64,000 nucleotides of DNA, taken from positions 1,186,501 to 1,250,500 of the forward strand of contig CANJKZ010000927.1 of assembly GCA_947471745.1 (NCBI GenBank), written 5' to 3'. Below, in pieces: positions 55,320 through 64,000 of this stretch. The position numbers and the translations under genes are program-made. The notes beneath the pieces were generated by a model, which saw nothing but the letters and a program-made list of their open reading frames with translations, had not been told where the DNA came from and ran no database searches. The stretch comes from Closterium sp. Naga37s-1. Its lineage: Eukaryota > Streptophyta > Zygnematophyceae > Desmidiales > Closteriaceae. Position 1 is the stretch's first letter; the number at the start of each line of letters is the position of its first letter.

Positions 55320-56275
55320 CCGGGTGGGTAGGGCCGGGGCGCGCCGGCAGGAACAGGGCCGGAACTGCGGCGTTGGCGGCTCGACAGCGGCAGCAGCGGC
55401 TCGGTGGCGGCGGCGGCTCGACGGCGGCGGCGGCGGCTCGAAGGCGGCTCGGCGGCGGCGGCGGCTCGACAGCGGCGGCTCGACGGCGGCGTCTCGACGG
55501 CGGCGGCTCGACGGCGGCGGCGGCTCGACAGCGGCGGCGGCGGCTCGGCGGCAGCGGCGACTCCACGGCTTCGCGGCGGCTCAGCGGCTCTGCGGCGGCG
55601 GCTCGGCCGTGGCGGCTCGATGGTGGCAGCGGCTGCTGCGGCTCGGCGGGTCGGCGGCTCGGCGGCTCGGCGGTGGCCGCAAGAGGGCGGCAGGAGGGCC
55701 GCGAGAGGGCGGCGACGGGGCCGCGAGAGAGCGGCGACGGGGCCGCGAGAGGGCGGCGACGGGGCCGTGAGAGGGCGGCGACGGGGCCGCGAGAGGGCGG
55801 CGACGGGGCCGCAAGGGCGGCGAAGGGGCCACAGGGGCGGCGACGGGGCCGCAAGGGCGGCGGCGGGGCCGCAAGGGCGGCGACGGGGCCGCTGAGGGCG
55901 GCGACGGGGTGGCTGCGGGCGGCGAAGGGGCCGCTGAGGGCGGCGACGGGGCCGCTGAGGGCGGCGACGGGGCCGCTAGAGGGCGGCGACGGGGCCGCGA
56001 AGGGCGGCGACGCGGCCGCTAAGGGCGGCGGCGGGGCCGCTAATGGCGGCGACAGGGCCGCGAGAGGGCGGCGACGGGGCCGTGTAGGGTGGGGCCGCGA
56101 GGGGCCGCTAAGGGCGGCGACGGGGCCGCGAGAGAGGCCGTGAGAGGGCGCGACGGGCCGCTAAGGGGAGGACGGCACACAGTGCGCGCCTCGGTCAGGA
56201 GCAACTCGCTCTCCGGGCAGGAAAAAAAAATTAATCGATTTTCAGTGGTGGGCCCTAGGAACAGTTCCAACTAGG
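55320..56275 (-). repeat. copia-5 leader: GC-rich minisatellites
   Basis: 55380-55670 holds repeats of GGCGGCGGCTCGACGGC. 55690-56160 holds repeats of GAGGGCGGCGACGGGGCCGC (plus strand). The repeats lie between primer site and gag start. Long frames in several registers are by-products of the repeat. Confidence 0.9.
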
Positions 56276-56280
56276 GAACC

Positions 56281-56292
56281 TGCTCTATACCA
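56281..56292 (-). promoter_or_regulatory. copia-5 primer binding site
   Basis: On minus TGGTATAGAGCA: the family TGGTATCAGAGC with one C lost. It abuts the 5' LTR directly. Confidence 0.8.
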
Positions 56293-56421
56293 TGCGAAGA
56301 AATGAGGAATGAATGATGAACTAGGAAATGAGTTGGGTACAAATATGAAACCCTAGAAAGCTGTACCCCATACTGTCTACCCCACTACAGCCTAGAAAGA
56401 CTATAGCATATAAGTTTGACA
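56293..56421 (-). repeat. copia-5 5' LTR
   Basis: 129 bp, on minus TGTCAAACTT...TTCTTCGCA. It shares GGCTGTAGTGGGGTAGACA and TTTGTACCC with the copia-3 LTR and related blocks with the small element at 56451. Confidence 0.93.
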
Positions 56422-56450
56422 CAACAGTGCGACATCCACGATGACGAAAT

Positions 56451-56591
56451 TGTCAGAATGTTATTATCTAGCCTGTAGTGGGGTGCTCTATAGCGAGTAC
56501 AACCCAGTTAGGGTTTGCTATATGTACCCCAACTGCTGCTAGTGAAACTCCTCTTTCGTCATTCTTCTTTTGCAACTTCTTGTTTCTGACA
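56451..56591 (+). repeat. TRIM-like element 5' LTR
   Basis: TGTCAGAATG...TTTCTGACA, 141 bp, with a six-base inverted end TGTCAG/CTGACA. Confidence 0.95.
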
Positions 56592-56627
56592 TGGTATCAG
56601 AGCAGGTCGACCCCCTTGGGTCGATCC
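56592..56627 (+). promoter_or_regulatory. TRIM-like primer site and adjacent hairpin
   Basis: TGGTATCAGAGC (56592-56603) is followed at once by AGGTCGACCC, loop CCTT, and GGGTCGATCC: a stem of 8 out of 10 pairs. A hairpin in this position could serve packaging or dimerisation; that is inference. Confidence 0.7.
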
Positions 56628-57659
56628 TGTGTGTGGGCCCGCCACCTAACTGCTTCCGCTGCTGTTCTACTTCTCGCGCGCCTCGGGCGCGCGACATCTT
56701 CTTCCTGCCGTGCGCTCGGGGCGAGCGGCGGTTTTCTAAGTGGGGACCCGCGCACAGCCCCCGCCCGTCTCGTCGCATCGCCCTGCAGGCCGCGCGCGTC
56801 CCCCCTCCCGTCCGTCGCGGCGCCCTGGGGAGCTGCGTGCGCCCCCCGCCCGTCCGTCGCGGCGCCCTGGGGAGTCGCGCGCGGCCCTCGCCCGTTCGTT
56901 GCGGCGCCCTGGGGAGCCGCGCGCGCCCCCCGCCCGTCCGTCGCGGCGCCCTGGGGAACCGCGCGCGCCCCCTCGCCCGTCCGTTTCGGCGCCCTGAGGA
57001 GGAGCGCGCGGCCTCCCCTTCTGTCCCGTCCCCCCCCCCCCCCCCCCCGTGCTGCCCGTTCCTCCCGTGCCGCCGTGCGTTCCACGGTGGTGGGGGGTGT
57101 GGGGTGGCGAGCATGGGGGTGTGCGATGTGGGTGCTCCCCTTCCCTCTCCCCTCCTTCTTGTTCGTCTCCCACTGCTGCAGCTGCTGCTGAAGGGGGTGG
57201 AGGTGTGGGAGCCGAGGGGAGTGGAGCCAGGAGGGTGACGTGGCAGTGGAGTTAGGGGTTCAGCAGGGGGTGTGTGTCAAGGGTGTGGGTCAGTTGGAGG
57301 AGGTTGTGTGGAGGTAGCTGTTGTGTCGCCTGCAGCGCCTGTATTCCGTCGCCCTTGCTTCGGTAGCCAGTGAGCCTGTTGCACCAGTCGCCAGTGGGTC
57401 CGTTGCTCCTGCCGCTCGTCTTAGCCGCGGAGCCAGTCACTCCAGTAGTCCATCGCCCTTGCTTCGGTAGCCACTGAGTCAGCCGCTCCTGTGCCCCTGC
57501 CTCTGCAGCTTCAGTCGTTGCCTCCCATCTTCTCTCCTTCCACAGTTCCTCCTCCTCCTCACTTGCCCGATGTGATTACCTCTAGCTTTACTTATTATTG
57601 TGAACTCCTGCTATACCTGCTCATTGTGCTGATTACACCCCACTTTGGCTATGGGGGTG

Positions 57660-57800
57660 TGTCAGAATGTTATTATCTAGCCTGTAGTGGGGTGCTCTAT
57701 AGCGAGTACAACCCAGTTAGGGTTTGCTATATGTACCCCAACTGCTGTTAGAAAAACTCCTCTTTCGTCATTCTTCTTTTACAACTTCTTGTTTCTGACA
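57660..57800 (+). repeat. TRIM-like element 3' LTR
   Basis: 141 bp, matching 56451-56591 except around CTGTTAGAAAAAC and one G-to-A. It is followed by GAAAT. Confidence 0.95.
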
Positions 57801-57805
57801 GAAAT

Positions 57806-58449
57806 AAGGAGGACACGATGGCGCGAATTTAAAACGCCATGACCGGCCGGCAACAGGGGTAATCGCCGAGACAAATAGAGGCTCCGCGAAACAAGACTCT
57901 GCACCGACCGGGAAACTCCCGCCGAACACCCCCGAGAGTAAGAATATTCAGGGGAGATTTCGAGGCCAAGAAAAAGCCTTCAGACATTATTCAGGTACCT
58001 AAGAAGTTGGGCAAACCACTACGGAACGTTGAAAAGGGTCGTGCGTTCCAAGGAGTTCATATTCTCTCCCCGCAGCACGGTGTTAAGGCTCCAAATTGCC
58101 CACAGGTGAAGCCTACACAGCTGCAAACGCTTAAGGGAAGGTTCCAGACCAAGACGAAGCTGAATCGGCCTCGGATAAATCCTTCTAACCCAACTCAGTT
58201 GAAAAATGATATGGAGTCAGCAGCTTCGAGTGCAGGACCGAAGGGTGATCTATTCCATGTACCCTACGATCCTATAAGCGAGACCATCTACGGTTACTCG
58301 GAGCAGCAACAACCACTACTACTCGAGGTGATCTGCAACGGGCGACGCCTCCAGGCACTGGTGGACAGTGGTGCGTCCCACTCGGTATGCGACCGCGGGA
58401 CGTTGGAGAAAATTGGAGAATCTTCGGAGGAGACCAAGTTGGAGGTGTG
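57806..58449 (+). pseudogene. gypsy protease region
   Basis: After the nested elements the frame resumes. From 58007 it is open for 147 codons: a basic spacer (KGRFQTKTKLNRPRINP) and then the aspartic protease site, LQALVDSGASHSVCDRGTL, at about 58350-58410. It ends at TGA 58448-58450, exactly where RT should begin. Confidence 0.75.
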
Positions 58450-58450
58450 A

Positions 58451-58727
58451 CCTAGAGGGAGCCAAGACTACAGTCTATACTGACCACTGCAGTCTCAAAT
58501 ACCTGAAGTCGCAGCCGACGCTATCACGACGACAGGTGCGGTGGGTGGACTTCCTTGAAACTCACTTCCACTACGACATCGTCTACAAGCCCGGGCTACA
58601 CAACAAGGCAGACACGTTGAGCCGCCCCGGTCATGTAGCAGGCATCCAGCTCGACGAGATGAACCCTCTTCTCAAGGGTCTATTCCATCATGGGTACTCC
58701 GTGGACGTGGAGATCGCTACAACATAG
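58451..58727 (+). pseudogene. gypsy RNase H C-terminal part (RT deleted)
   Basis: LEGAKTTVYTDHCSLKYL, then LSRRQVRWVDFLETHFHYDIVYKPGLHNKADTLSRPGHV, the classic end of gypsy RNase H. The preceding RT and the first part of RNase H are absent: only about ten bases separate it from the protease segment. It ends at TAG 58725-58727. Confidence 0.85.
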
Positions 58728-59990
58728 ACCAAGAAGCTGTTACAGTGGGATAAAGACTTAGCTGTAAGGAAGGGTTCAGGAAAGATTTGGGTACCGAATT
58801 ACGCCCCGCTACGGCAGATCCTATTGGAGGAGTTCCACGACGTACCATACGCGGGACATTTCGGGAGCAACAAGACGTTAGCGGGAATAGCAAATTATTA
58901 CTACTGGCCCGGGATGGCAGCAGATGTGCAGCAGTTCGTCACCTCATGCAACACGTGCCAGCGGATGAAGAGCAGCAAGTAGAAAAAAGCAGGGTTACTT
59001 CAGCCTCTACCTGTACCGGAGCAGCCATGGCAGGTCGTTAGCCTCGACTTCATCACACGACTTCCCTCGACCTCACGGGGACATGATTCCATCCTCGTAG
59101 TCATCGATAAGTTCTCCAAAATGGGTCACTTCATCCCGACCAATGCCACAGCTACAGCTGAAGCAACTACTCGTCTGTTCTTCGACCGCATCATCACCAT
59201 CCACGACATCCCTGCTGCACTTATCTCAGACAGAGACCCCAAATTCACGAGTAAGTTCTGGAAGCAGCTCATGGGACTGTTGGGGACCAAACTTGCGATG
59301 TCCTCAACATACCACCCACAGACTGACGGACAGACTGAGCGACTCAATCAAGTGGTTGAACATTTACTGCGCACTGCTTGCAAGGACAACGTCAGCCACT
59401 GGGACACACAGTTACCAACCCTAGAGTTCGCTTACAACAACGCATCACATGCGACCACAGGGAAAACTCCTTTCTTCCTGTGTTACGGACGGGAACCACT
59501 CACACCACAGCAGCCAACCACACCGGCACACGTCCAAGCCTCACATGACTTCGTCACCACCATGCAGCAGCTATGGGGGAAGACTCAGCGACGACTCACC
59601 ACGATGCAGACCTCCCAGAAGCAGTATGCCGATCGTCAGCGACGTGATCACTCAGTAGCAGTCGGAGATCAGGTGCTTCTTGACACGCGCAAGTTGAACC
59701 TGTCTCACCTCCCATCCAAACTCCGGCCTCGCTTCTGTGGTCCTTTTCTTGTTGAAGCACAGGTGACACCAGTTACATTCCGCTTGCGCTTACCAGATAC
59801 ATGGAAGCTTCACAACGCTTTCCATGTTCAACTACTGAAACCCTACAAGGACCCCAACCAACAGTTCCAGGGACGGCATCTACCGCCAACACCACCTATT
59901 CTCGTACAGGATGAACCAGAGTACGAAGTGGAGCGCGTTCTCACTCATCGGCGCCGCGGCGGCAAGACCTTCGAGTTCCTGATACGCTGA
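58728..59990 (+). pseudogene. gypsy integrase with partial chromodomain
   Basis: H2C2 zinc domain (HDVPYAGHFGSNKTL, then CNTCQRM) at 58830-58975 is followed by a TAG at 58981-58983. The core from 59030 has LDFITRLP, ISDRDPKFTSKFW and YHPQTDGQTERLNQ, so the D-D-E triad is complete, and continues open to 59990. The tail has RPRFCGPFLVEA, LPDTWKLHNAFHVQLLKPY and YEVERVLTHRRRGGKTFEFLIR, the start of a chromodomain. A one-base shift at ~59988 separates the rest of it (DSWVADADMGNARRALKDY, 59993-60057). Chromodomains direct integration to particular chromatin in this group. Confidence 0.88.
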
Positions 59991-60097
59991 GGACAGTTGG
60001 GTTGCAGACGCTGATATGGGCAACGCACGCCGTGCTCTCAAGGACTATCTTGTCAAGTAGGGTGTATCTCACGCCACCAAGCTTTGAGGGGGGGACG

Positions 60098-60466
60098 TGT
60101 GAGAGTATGACGGCTTATGCAAGCTATGCTTACTTTCCTTAACTTTATTATGCTATTTCTAGCATAGGATAATTATATGCATGCATGAATTGCTTGATTT
60201 CCTAGGCTAGGTGCTTTCCTATATTTTATTATAGTTATAGCACCGAGCTAGGTTGCGTGCACCGAATTCTGGGCTTTTCGGTTGCCACCGAATTGCCTTC
60301 TACCGAATTCGGGAAGGATCTGTTCGGGACACTTCGCGACCCGCAGAACCTTTGCGTAACACCTGGTTACTGGGCCTTGTGTCGAGCCTATATATAGCCT
60401 CGTGTTGTACCCAGGTGATCATTCAATTAAAACTCTCTTTTCTGAGCTCGATCCTAGATCCTCACA
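60098..60466 (+). repeat. gypsy 3' LTR
   Basis: TGTGAGAGTATG...CTCACA. It is preceded by the purine stretch TTTGAGGGGGGGAC (60083-60096) and followed by GATTC. Confidence 0.93.
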
Positions 60467-60471
60467 GATTC

Positions 60472-62082
60472 GGTCAAGCTGCAAAATTTCCCGCCAAAAA
60501 AGGGACTATAGGGTACGGGCCAACCCTAGGAGATATCAGAAAATTCTACTCAGGGGGCAAAAGGGACTCTCTCATCGAGGGCCTCTAACCCAGAACACCT
60601 GTATGCTTGCCAAAGAGGTCCCGATGGTTTTCAAGTTTACTGAACGTGAACAGTATCGTGTTGCCTTCCCTCCCTCCCGTCGGTTGTACTTGTTTGTCGC
60701 TGGCCAATCACGGATAACCTCTTCTACATGAAAGCGATGATTTGTTGTGGCCCAGCTAGTAACAGAGTTTGTGGCGAAGTCAGGTTCAAGAATCTTGAAC
60801 ATGAAAACTGCCATGTGGAAATCGGGCTTTAAGGGAAAATTGGGGTGATAAAGTGTTGGGAAGAAAACGAGGAGGGGGGTGGTGGAGTGGAGGGGAATAG
60901 CAGGGGGAGGTGGTGGAGGTTTGAAATGTTATTATTACTAGCACACGCAAGGAGCAGGCAGAGAAACCCGCCTAGCTTATTGAGGTCGGATTTGAAAAGT
61001 TGTTGAAGAGGTAACATACATGTGGTGCCGAACTGGGCGACCTCTCAGTAGCCTCTCAAATCTGACCTCAAGAACCGGGTGAGTCTCGCTGACTGTTCCT
61101 TGTTTTGCTAATCATTATATCATTCTATACCTACAATACCTCCCCTTGTTGTTCCTCCACCTCCACCAGGCCCCAAACCTCGTTTTTTTCCCCACCCCTC
61201 CCCTATCGTCTCCACTGCCTCTTTTCGTGTCTCCTGTCTTATATCCTCTATTGTTTCATTTACCTCCCATTTCTATCCTTTTTCCACTCAATTTGCTCTC
61301 CCCTCCCCGTCGTAAAACAATTCCCTCTAGTTCTTCACTTATTCCTCATTTATTCATATCTTCTCCCCATGTCCCCCCTTCGCCATCTCATCCCAAAACT
61401 CCTCCTCCTTCCCCCTCTGCTCCAATTCCCCCGCTTTCCTGCACGAGAGAGGGAAAGAGGGAGGGAGGGTTGGAGAGACGGGAGAAAAGTATACGTGCTG
61501 TCAATTTGACTTTTCTATATCGTCTAGTACTATCTACCATTGACCAATCGTAATTATTTTGTCGTCCTGTGTTTCTGCCCTTTCTCTCCTTACTCTCTGC
61601 GCGCGACCAGGCAAGCTCAATGCCGGAGGACGGAAAGGAGTTGTGTCGTCAAACGGTAAGTTGATGCTTTACTTTCATCCTTGTTACGCTAGGGTTATAC
61701 ATTCATTCTATGTGATCTATGTGTTTCGTCCTTGAAATATTCTCGACACACACGGGCAGCTGCGGGTCCAAACATACGTAATCATCTGTTGGCCCCTGTT
61801 CCAAAGTATGGGTTCCGATTTGTTAGTGTCACTAACTCAAGAAGTTGTCTGCAATCGCGGATGTTGTCTCCTGTCTCACTCCTGTGGCACCATAGTACAT
61901 ACCCCTAGTGTCACTCATCACATCTCTCCACTTGCCCCTCAACTCACAAGCTTGGCCCAATCTTTCACCACTCCAACCTCCCCTCCCCCATTCCCACCCT
62001 CCGCACTCCCCCGTTCCCCTCTTTGCTCCCGCTTCCCCCCACCTCTCGTCCCCCTTCACATGCTAACCCGAGAATCGCCCAG
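60472..62082. other. flank of the gypsy insertion; possible host-gene intron sequence
   Basis: No strong coding frame is seen. A GTAAGT donor-like site after CGTCAAACG at 61660 and pyrimidine-rich runs at 61140-61450 and 61970-62060 would suit introns upstream of the LRR exon, but no complete exon can be supported. Confidence 0.35.
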
Positions 62083-62199
62083 TGCACTGCCCTGCGCCAT
62101 CTGGTCATCTCCCAGACCGTCAAGGGCAATCCGCGCCTGCTAGAGCGAGCCTTCTCCTCCCTCCCCTTCCTCTCCTACCTCGACCTGGGCAGCCTCAAG
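62083..62199 (+). pseudogene. leucine-rich-repeat exon fragment, interrupted by copia-4
   Basis: After a pyrimidine tract and an AG acceptor (62081-62082), 39 codons encode CTALRHLVISQTVKGNPRLL and FSSLPFLSYLDLGSLK, about one and a half LRR units (L-x-x-L-x-I and L-x-Y-L-D-L-G spacing) as found in LRR or F-box/LRR proteins. The reading continues straight into the TGTT end of the copia-4 LTR at 62200, so the exon is cut by the insertion. Upstream exons were not identified. It is probably the only remnant of a host gene here besides 24509-26525. Confidence 0.6.
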
Positions 62200-62319
62200 T
62201 GTTAAAGCTTAGGCAAGGTGAGTTTGGACTATCGAGAGTTTGGTACAAAAGGAAAAGCCTAAGGGGTTGTACCCCACTAAAGCCTACCTAAACTACAACA
62301 TATAAACATATGTTTGACA
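62200..62319 (-). repeat. copia-4 3' LTR
   Basis: 120 bp, on minus TGTCAAACATATG...GCTTTAACA. It shares the TTTAGTGGGGTACAACC region with other family LTRs. The outer end is set by the TG...CA rule and by the LRR exon it interrupts. Confidence 0.65.
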
Positions 62320-62545
62320 CACCGCCATAGGCAAAGTGGGGGAGAACAGCGGGTCACAAAACCAGGCAGGAAGTGCAAAGCAAGCTCAGAGTGGATCACA
62401 ACGTCACCACGCAGTCTGAGCACAAGCAAAGGGCCACAAGGCCAGTTCACATGCAGAGATATCTATGTAACAACAACAGCACAGTGATATCTACCTACAA
62501 GAGCAAGGATGCAGGTATACATATAGATCACAGTACAAACAAAGC

Positions 62546-64000
62546 CTACAGCAAGTGAGGAAGTGTGGGCACAAGGCATAACAAGGTGCAGAAACGCTGA
62601 TGATCACCAGGCGGAAGCGCCTTGGTGAATATATCAGTAGTGTTGGCCCGAGTGGCCACGTAAGCAAGACGAAGCTGGCCACGCTGCTGCAGCTCTCGAG
62701 CAAGGAAGTAACGCAGAGCGATGTGCTTCGTTCTGTGCTCTAGTCTGTGCTCCTGACACAAGGCAATGGCCGCCTTGTTGTCGACGTACAGAAATGGAGG
62801 AGAACGAGGCCGCTCTCCCAAGTCGGTCAGCAGGTAGGTGAGCCATCGTAGCTCCTGTGCAGCCATGGCTGTGGCGTAGATCTCGGCCTCACAGCTGGAG
62901 CCGAGAACTGAAGACAAACGTGTAGAACGCCAGGAAACTGAACCAGAACCAAGGCTGAAGGTGTAACCCTGTGACGACCGCTGCGTAGCCTGTCGTCAAC
63001 CCAAGAGGCGTCCGAGTGACCAGTGAGGACAACGTCACCCCGTCCTCCAAGCACGAGTCCCATGCCCGATGTACTGCACAAGTAGCGTAGTACCCTCTTA
63101 GCAGCATCCATGTGCACCTTTCGGTGCCCACCAGGAGCCACGTAGCGAGCCAGAAGGCCAAGAGGGTACGCAAGGTCAGGACGAGTGCAGGTCATCAGGT
63201 ACATGAGGCAACCCACTAGCTCTGGATAAGGACCACTCGGCTCTACGGACTCGTCCGAAGGTGGAGCTGAGAGTGAGTGACCTGTAGCCAGAGGCGTGGC
63301 CTGTGCTGAGGACCAGGTGAAGCCGAAGCGCTGAAGGACCTGCTGCACCATGAGTGACTGAGTCAGTGTGATGGTGCGGCGTGCTCTGTCCCGGGTCTGT
63401 GCACGTGTGTCTCTTCTGCAGCTCCGACTTCACCAGGGCGAGCGCCTCAGTGTCAACAGTGGCAAAGACCAAGTCGTCGATGTACACGAGGATGTAGAAT
63501 GGCGGCAGCGAAGTGTCGGTGCGCAGAAACAGCGACGGGTCAGCAGTCGACGGGGCAAACCCAAGAGCCGCAAGAGTCGTCCTCAGTGTGTCGTGCCACT
63601 CACGTGGCGCCTGGCGGAGACCGTAGACTGGCCGTCGGAGGCTCCACTGGGTACCAGGAGGGAACGACCCAGTGAAGCCAGGTGGACGGCGCAGCCAGAT
63701 CTCCTCGTGCAGGCTGCCCTGTAAGAAAGCTGTGCTGAAGTCAAGAGAGTGAAGCTCGTAGTCACGCTGAGCGGCAACGTGCAGCAGCACCCGAAGAGTA
63801 GTCATCTTCGGGGTGGGGGAGAAGGTCTGGAAGAAGTCAACTCCCTCTCGCTGACTGAAGCCGCGAGCAACGTAACGAGCCTTAAAGACAGGCGGAGAAC
63901 CTGGCGGCCGCTTCACCCTGAAAATCCACATGCCACTGACGATGTTCGCCCCAGGTGGGGGAACCTCGTCGACGTAGGTGCCTGTGGACTTCCGGGATGC
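62546..64000 (-). pseudogene. copia-4 reverse transcriptase and RNase H (partial)
   Basis: It enters from the window end with TGTYVDEVPPPGANIVSGMW and runs through FKARYVARGFSQ, LDFSTAFLQGSLHEEIWL, and YIDDLVFA (catalytic Asp pair kept, Ile for Val). Near 63400 about 14 codons that the family reads as DLGELRSYLGLQIT are deleted with a frame change. RNase H has LTGHSDASWVDD, then loses one base near 62993, and ends with SSCEAEIYATAMAAQELRW and NTTDIFTKAL. It is otherwise close to copia-5. Confidence 0.85.

Larger units (their letters stand above)
49039..56421 (-). mobile_element. copia-5: complete Ty1-copia element nested in gypsy gag
   Basis: Minus-strand element of 7383 bp. LTRs lie at 56293-56421 (5') and 49039-49166 (3'), flanked by CAACA at 49034-49038 and 56422-56426. 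A primer site is at 56281-56292 and a polypurine end at 49167-49178. It has a ~1-kb GC-repeat leader, gag, protease, integrase, linker, RT and RNase H. All catalytic motifs are intact; only about three single-base indels break the frame. It is the least damaged copia in the window and presumably the youngest. Confidence 0.95.
56451..57800 (+). mobile_element. 1350-bp non-autonomous LTR element (TRIM-like), copia-derived ends
   Basis: Two 141-bp LTRs (56451-56591 and 57660-57800) differ at about four positions and are flanked by GAAAT (56446-56450 and 57801-57805). A perfect primer site TGGTATCAGAGC follows the 5' LTR at 56592-56603, and TATGGGGGTG precedes the 3' LTR. The 1068-bp interior has no gag or pol: it carries a hairpin just after the primer site, about five 42-bp GC-rich repeats (56811-57020) and unrelated GC-rich sequence. 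LTR ends, primer site and polypurine end match the copia family here, so those proteins probably move it in trans. Confidence 0.93.
47297..60466 (+). mobile_element. gypsy-type LTR element, RT-deleted, host of two nested elements
   Basis: Two 369-bp LTRs (47297-47665 and 60098-60466) are flanked by the 5-bp duplication GATTC (47292-47296 and 60467-60471). Inside are a primer site, gag with canonical zinc knuckle, protease, RNase H, integrase and a chromodomain-like tail. Two later elements sit in it at 49039-56421 and 56451-57800. Without them and their duplications it is ~4.4 kb. The RT domain is missing by internal deletion near 58450. PR-RH-IN order and the integrase type identify Ty3/gypsy. 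Confidence 0.92.
62200..64000 (-). mobile_element. copia-4: Ty1-copia element, 3' part, runs off window end
   Basis: On minus: RT (to 63351), RNase H (62546-63100), 3' untranslated part with polypurine end (62320-62332), and 3' LTR 62200-62319. It belongs to the same family as copia-3 and -5. TCAAG at 62195-62199 would be one copy of the target duplication; the other lies beyond the window. Confidence 0.85.

Noticed and set aside
56478-57238. Open frames inside the TRIM-like element
   Set aside because: They overlap the LTR or the 42-bp GC repeats and appear in several frames and both strands; no gag or pol motif.
49034-57805. Copia-5 and the TRIM-like element as one composite unit
   Set aside because: Each has its own LTR pair and its own duplication (CAACA and GAAAT), with 24 bases of gypsy sequence between them.

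Overview
The window reads as repeat-rich nuclear DNA of a plant-lineage eukaryote. Spliceosomal GT-AG introns, LTR retrotransposons primed by an initiator-Met-tRNA-type site (TGGTATCAGAGC), and Plavaka-like and Kolobok-like DNA transposases all point that way. The GC-rich, Gly/Ala/Pro-rich Ty1-copia family that recurs here resembles elements I associate with streptophyte green algae (Closterium-like zygnematophytes). That placement is from memory, not a search. There is no prokaryotic or organellar signature.

Layout. 1-4681: a decayed minus-strand copia element (copia-1) cut by the window edge. 4683-9973: a heavily decayed plus-strand copia (copia-2) whose RNase H segment carries an in-frame 57-bp tandem amplification. 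9974-10757: a GGGGGCGCTAAGT minisatellite split by a 449-bp MITE with 24-bp inverted ends and a TAA duplication. 10758-11890: LTR and gag start of another copia type. 12905-16100: degenerate repeat array. 17267-18733: frameshifted Kolobok-type transposase. 20820-23150: purine-rich minisatellites, including 18 copies of an 18-bp unit. 24509-26525: an intact five-exon gene of unknown function (506 aa). 27431-31466: a multi-exon Plavaka-type transposase, with a purine-rich minisatellite between its main exon and a possible upstream exon. 33598-37238: a non-LTR retrotransposon ORF with N-terminal zinc finger, reverse transcriptase, CCHC motif and restriction-like endonuclease. Directly upstream of it lies a 67-bp array of about 26 copies (37775-39497), each unit with a TATA-like motif in the element's orientation. 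40215-46667: copia-3, plus strand, 5'-rearranged, nearly open apart from a few stops.

47297-60466 is a nest. A gypsy element (369-bp LTRs, GATTC duplication, reverse transcriptase deleted) carries two insertions: a complete minus-strand copia-5 (49039-56421, CAACA duplication) and a 1350-bp non-autonomous LTR element (56451-57800, 141-bp LTRs, GAAAT duplication). From 62083 a leucine-rich-repeat exon of a probable host gene is interrupted by copia-4 (62200 to the window end).

The copia family members share very short LTRs (120-141 bp), a TATGGGGGTG polypurine end, an unusually spaced zinc knuckle (C-x13-C-x4-H-x4-C) and a repeated QLREW peptide. The small 141-bp-LTR element has the same ends and is probably mobilised by copia-family proteins. 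Only gene 24509-26525 and the exons 27431-30056 look fully open; nearly all other coding sequence is broken by indels or stops, often CAG or TGG changed to TAG.
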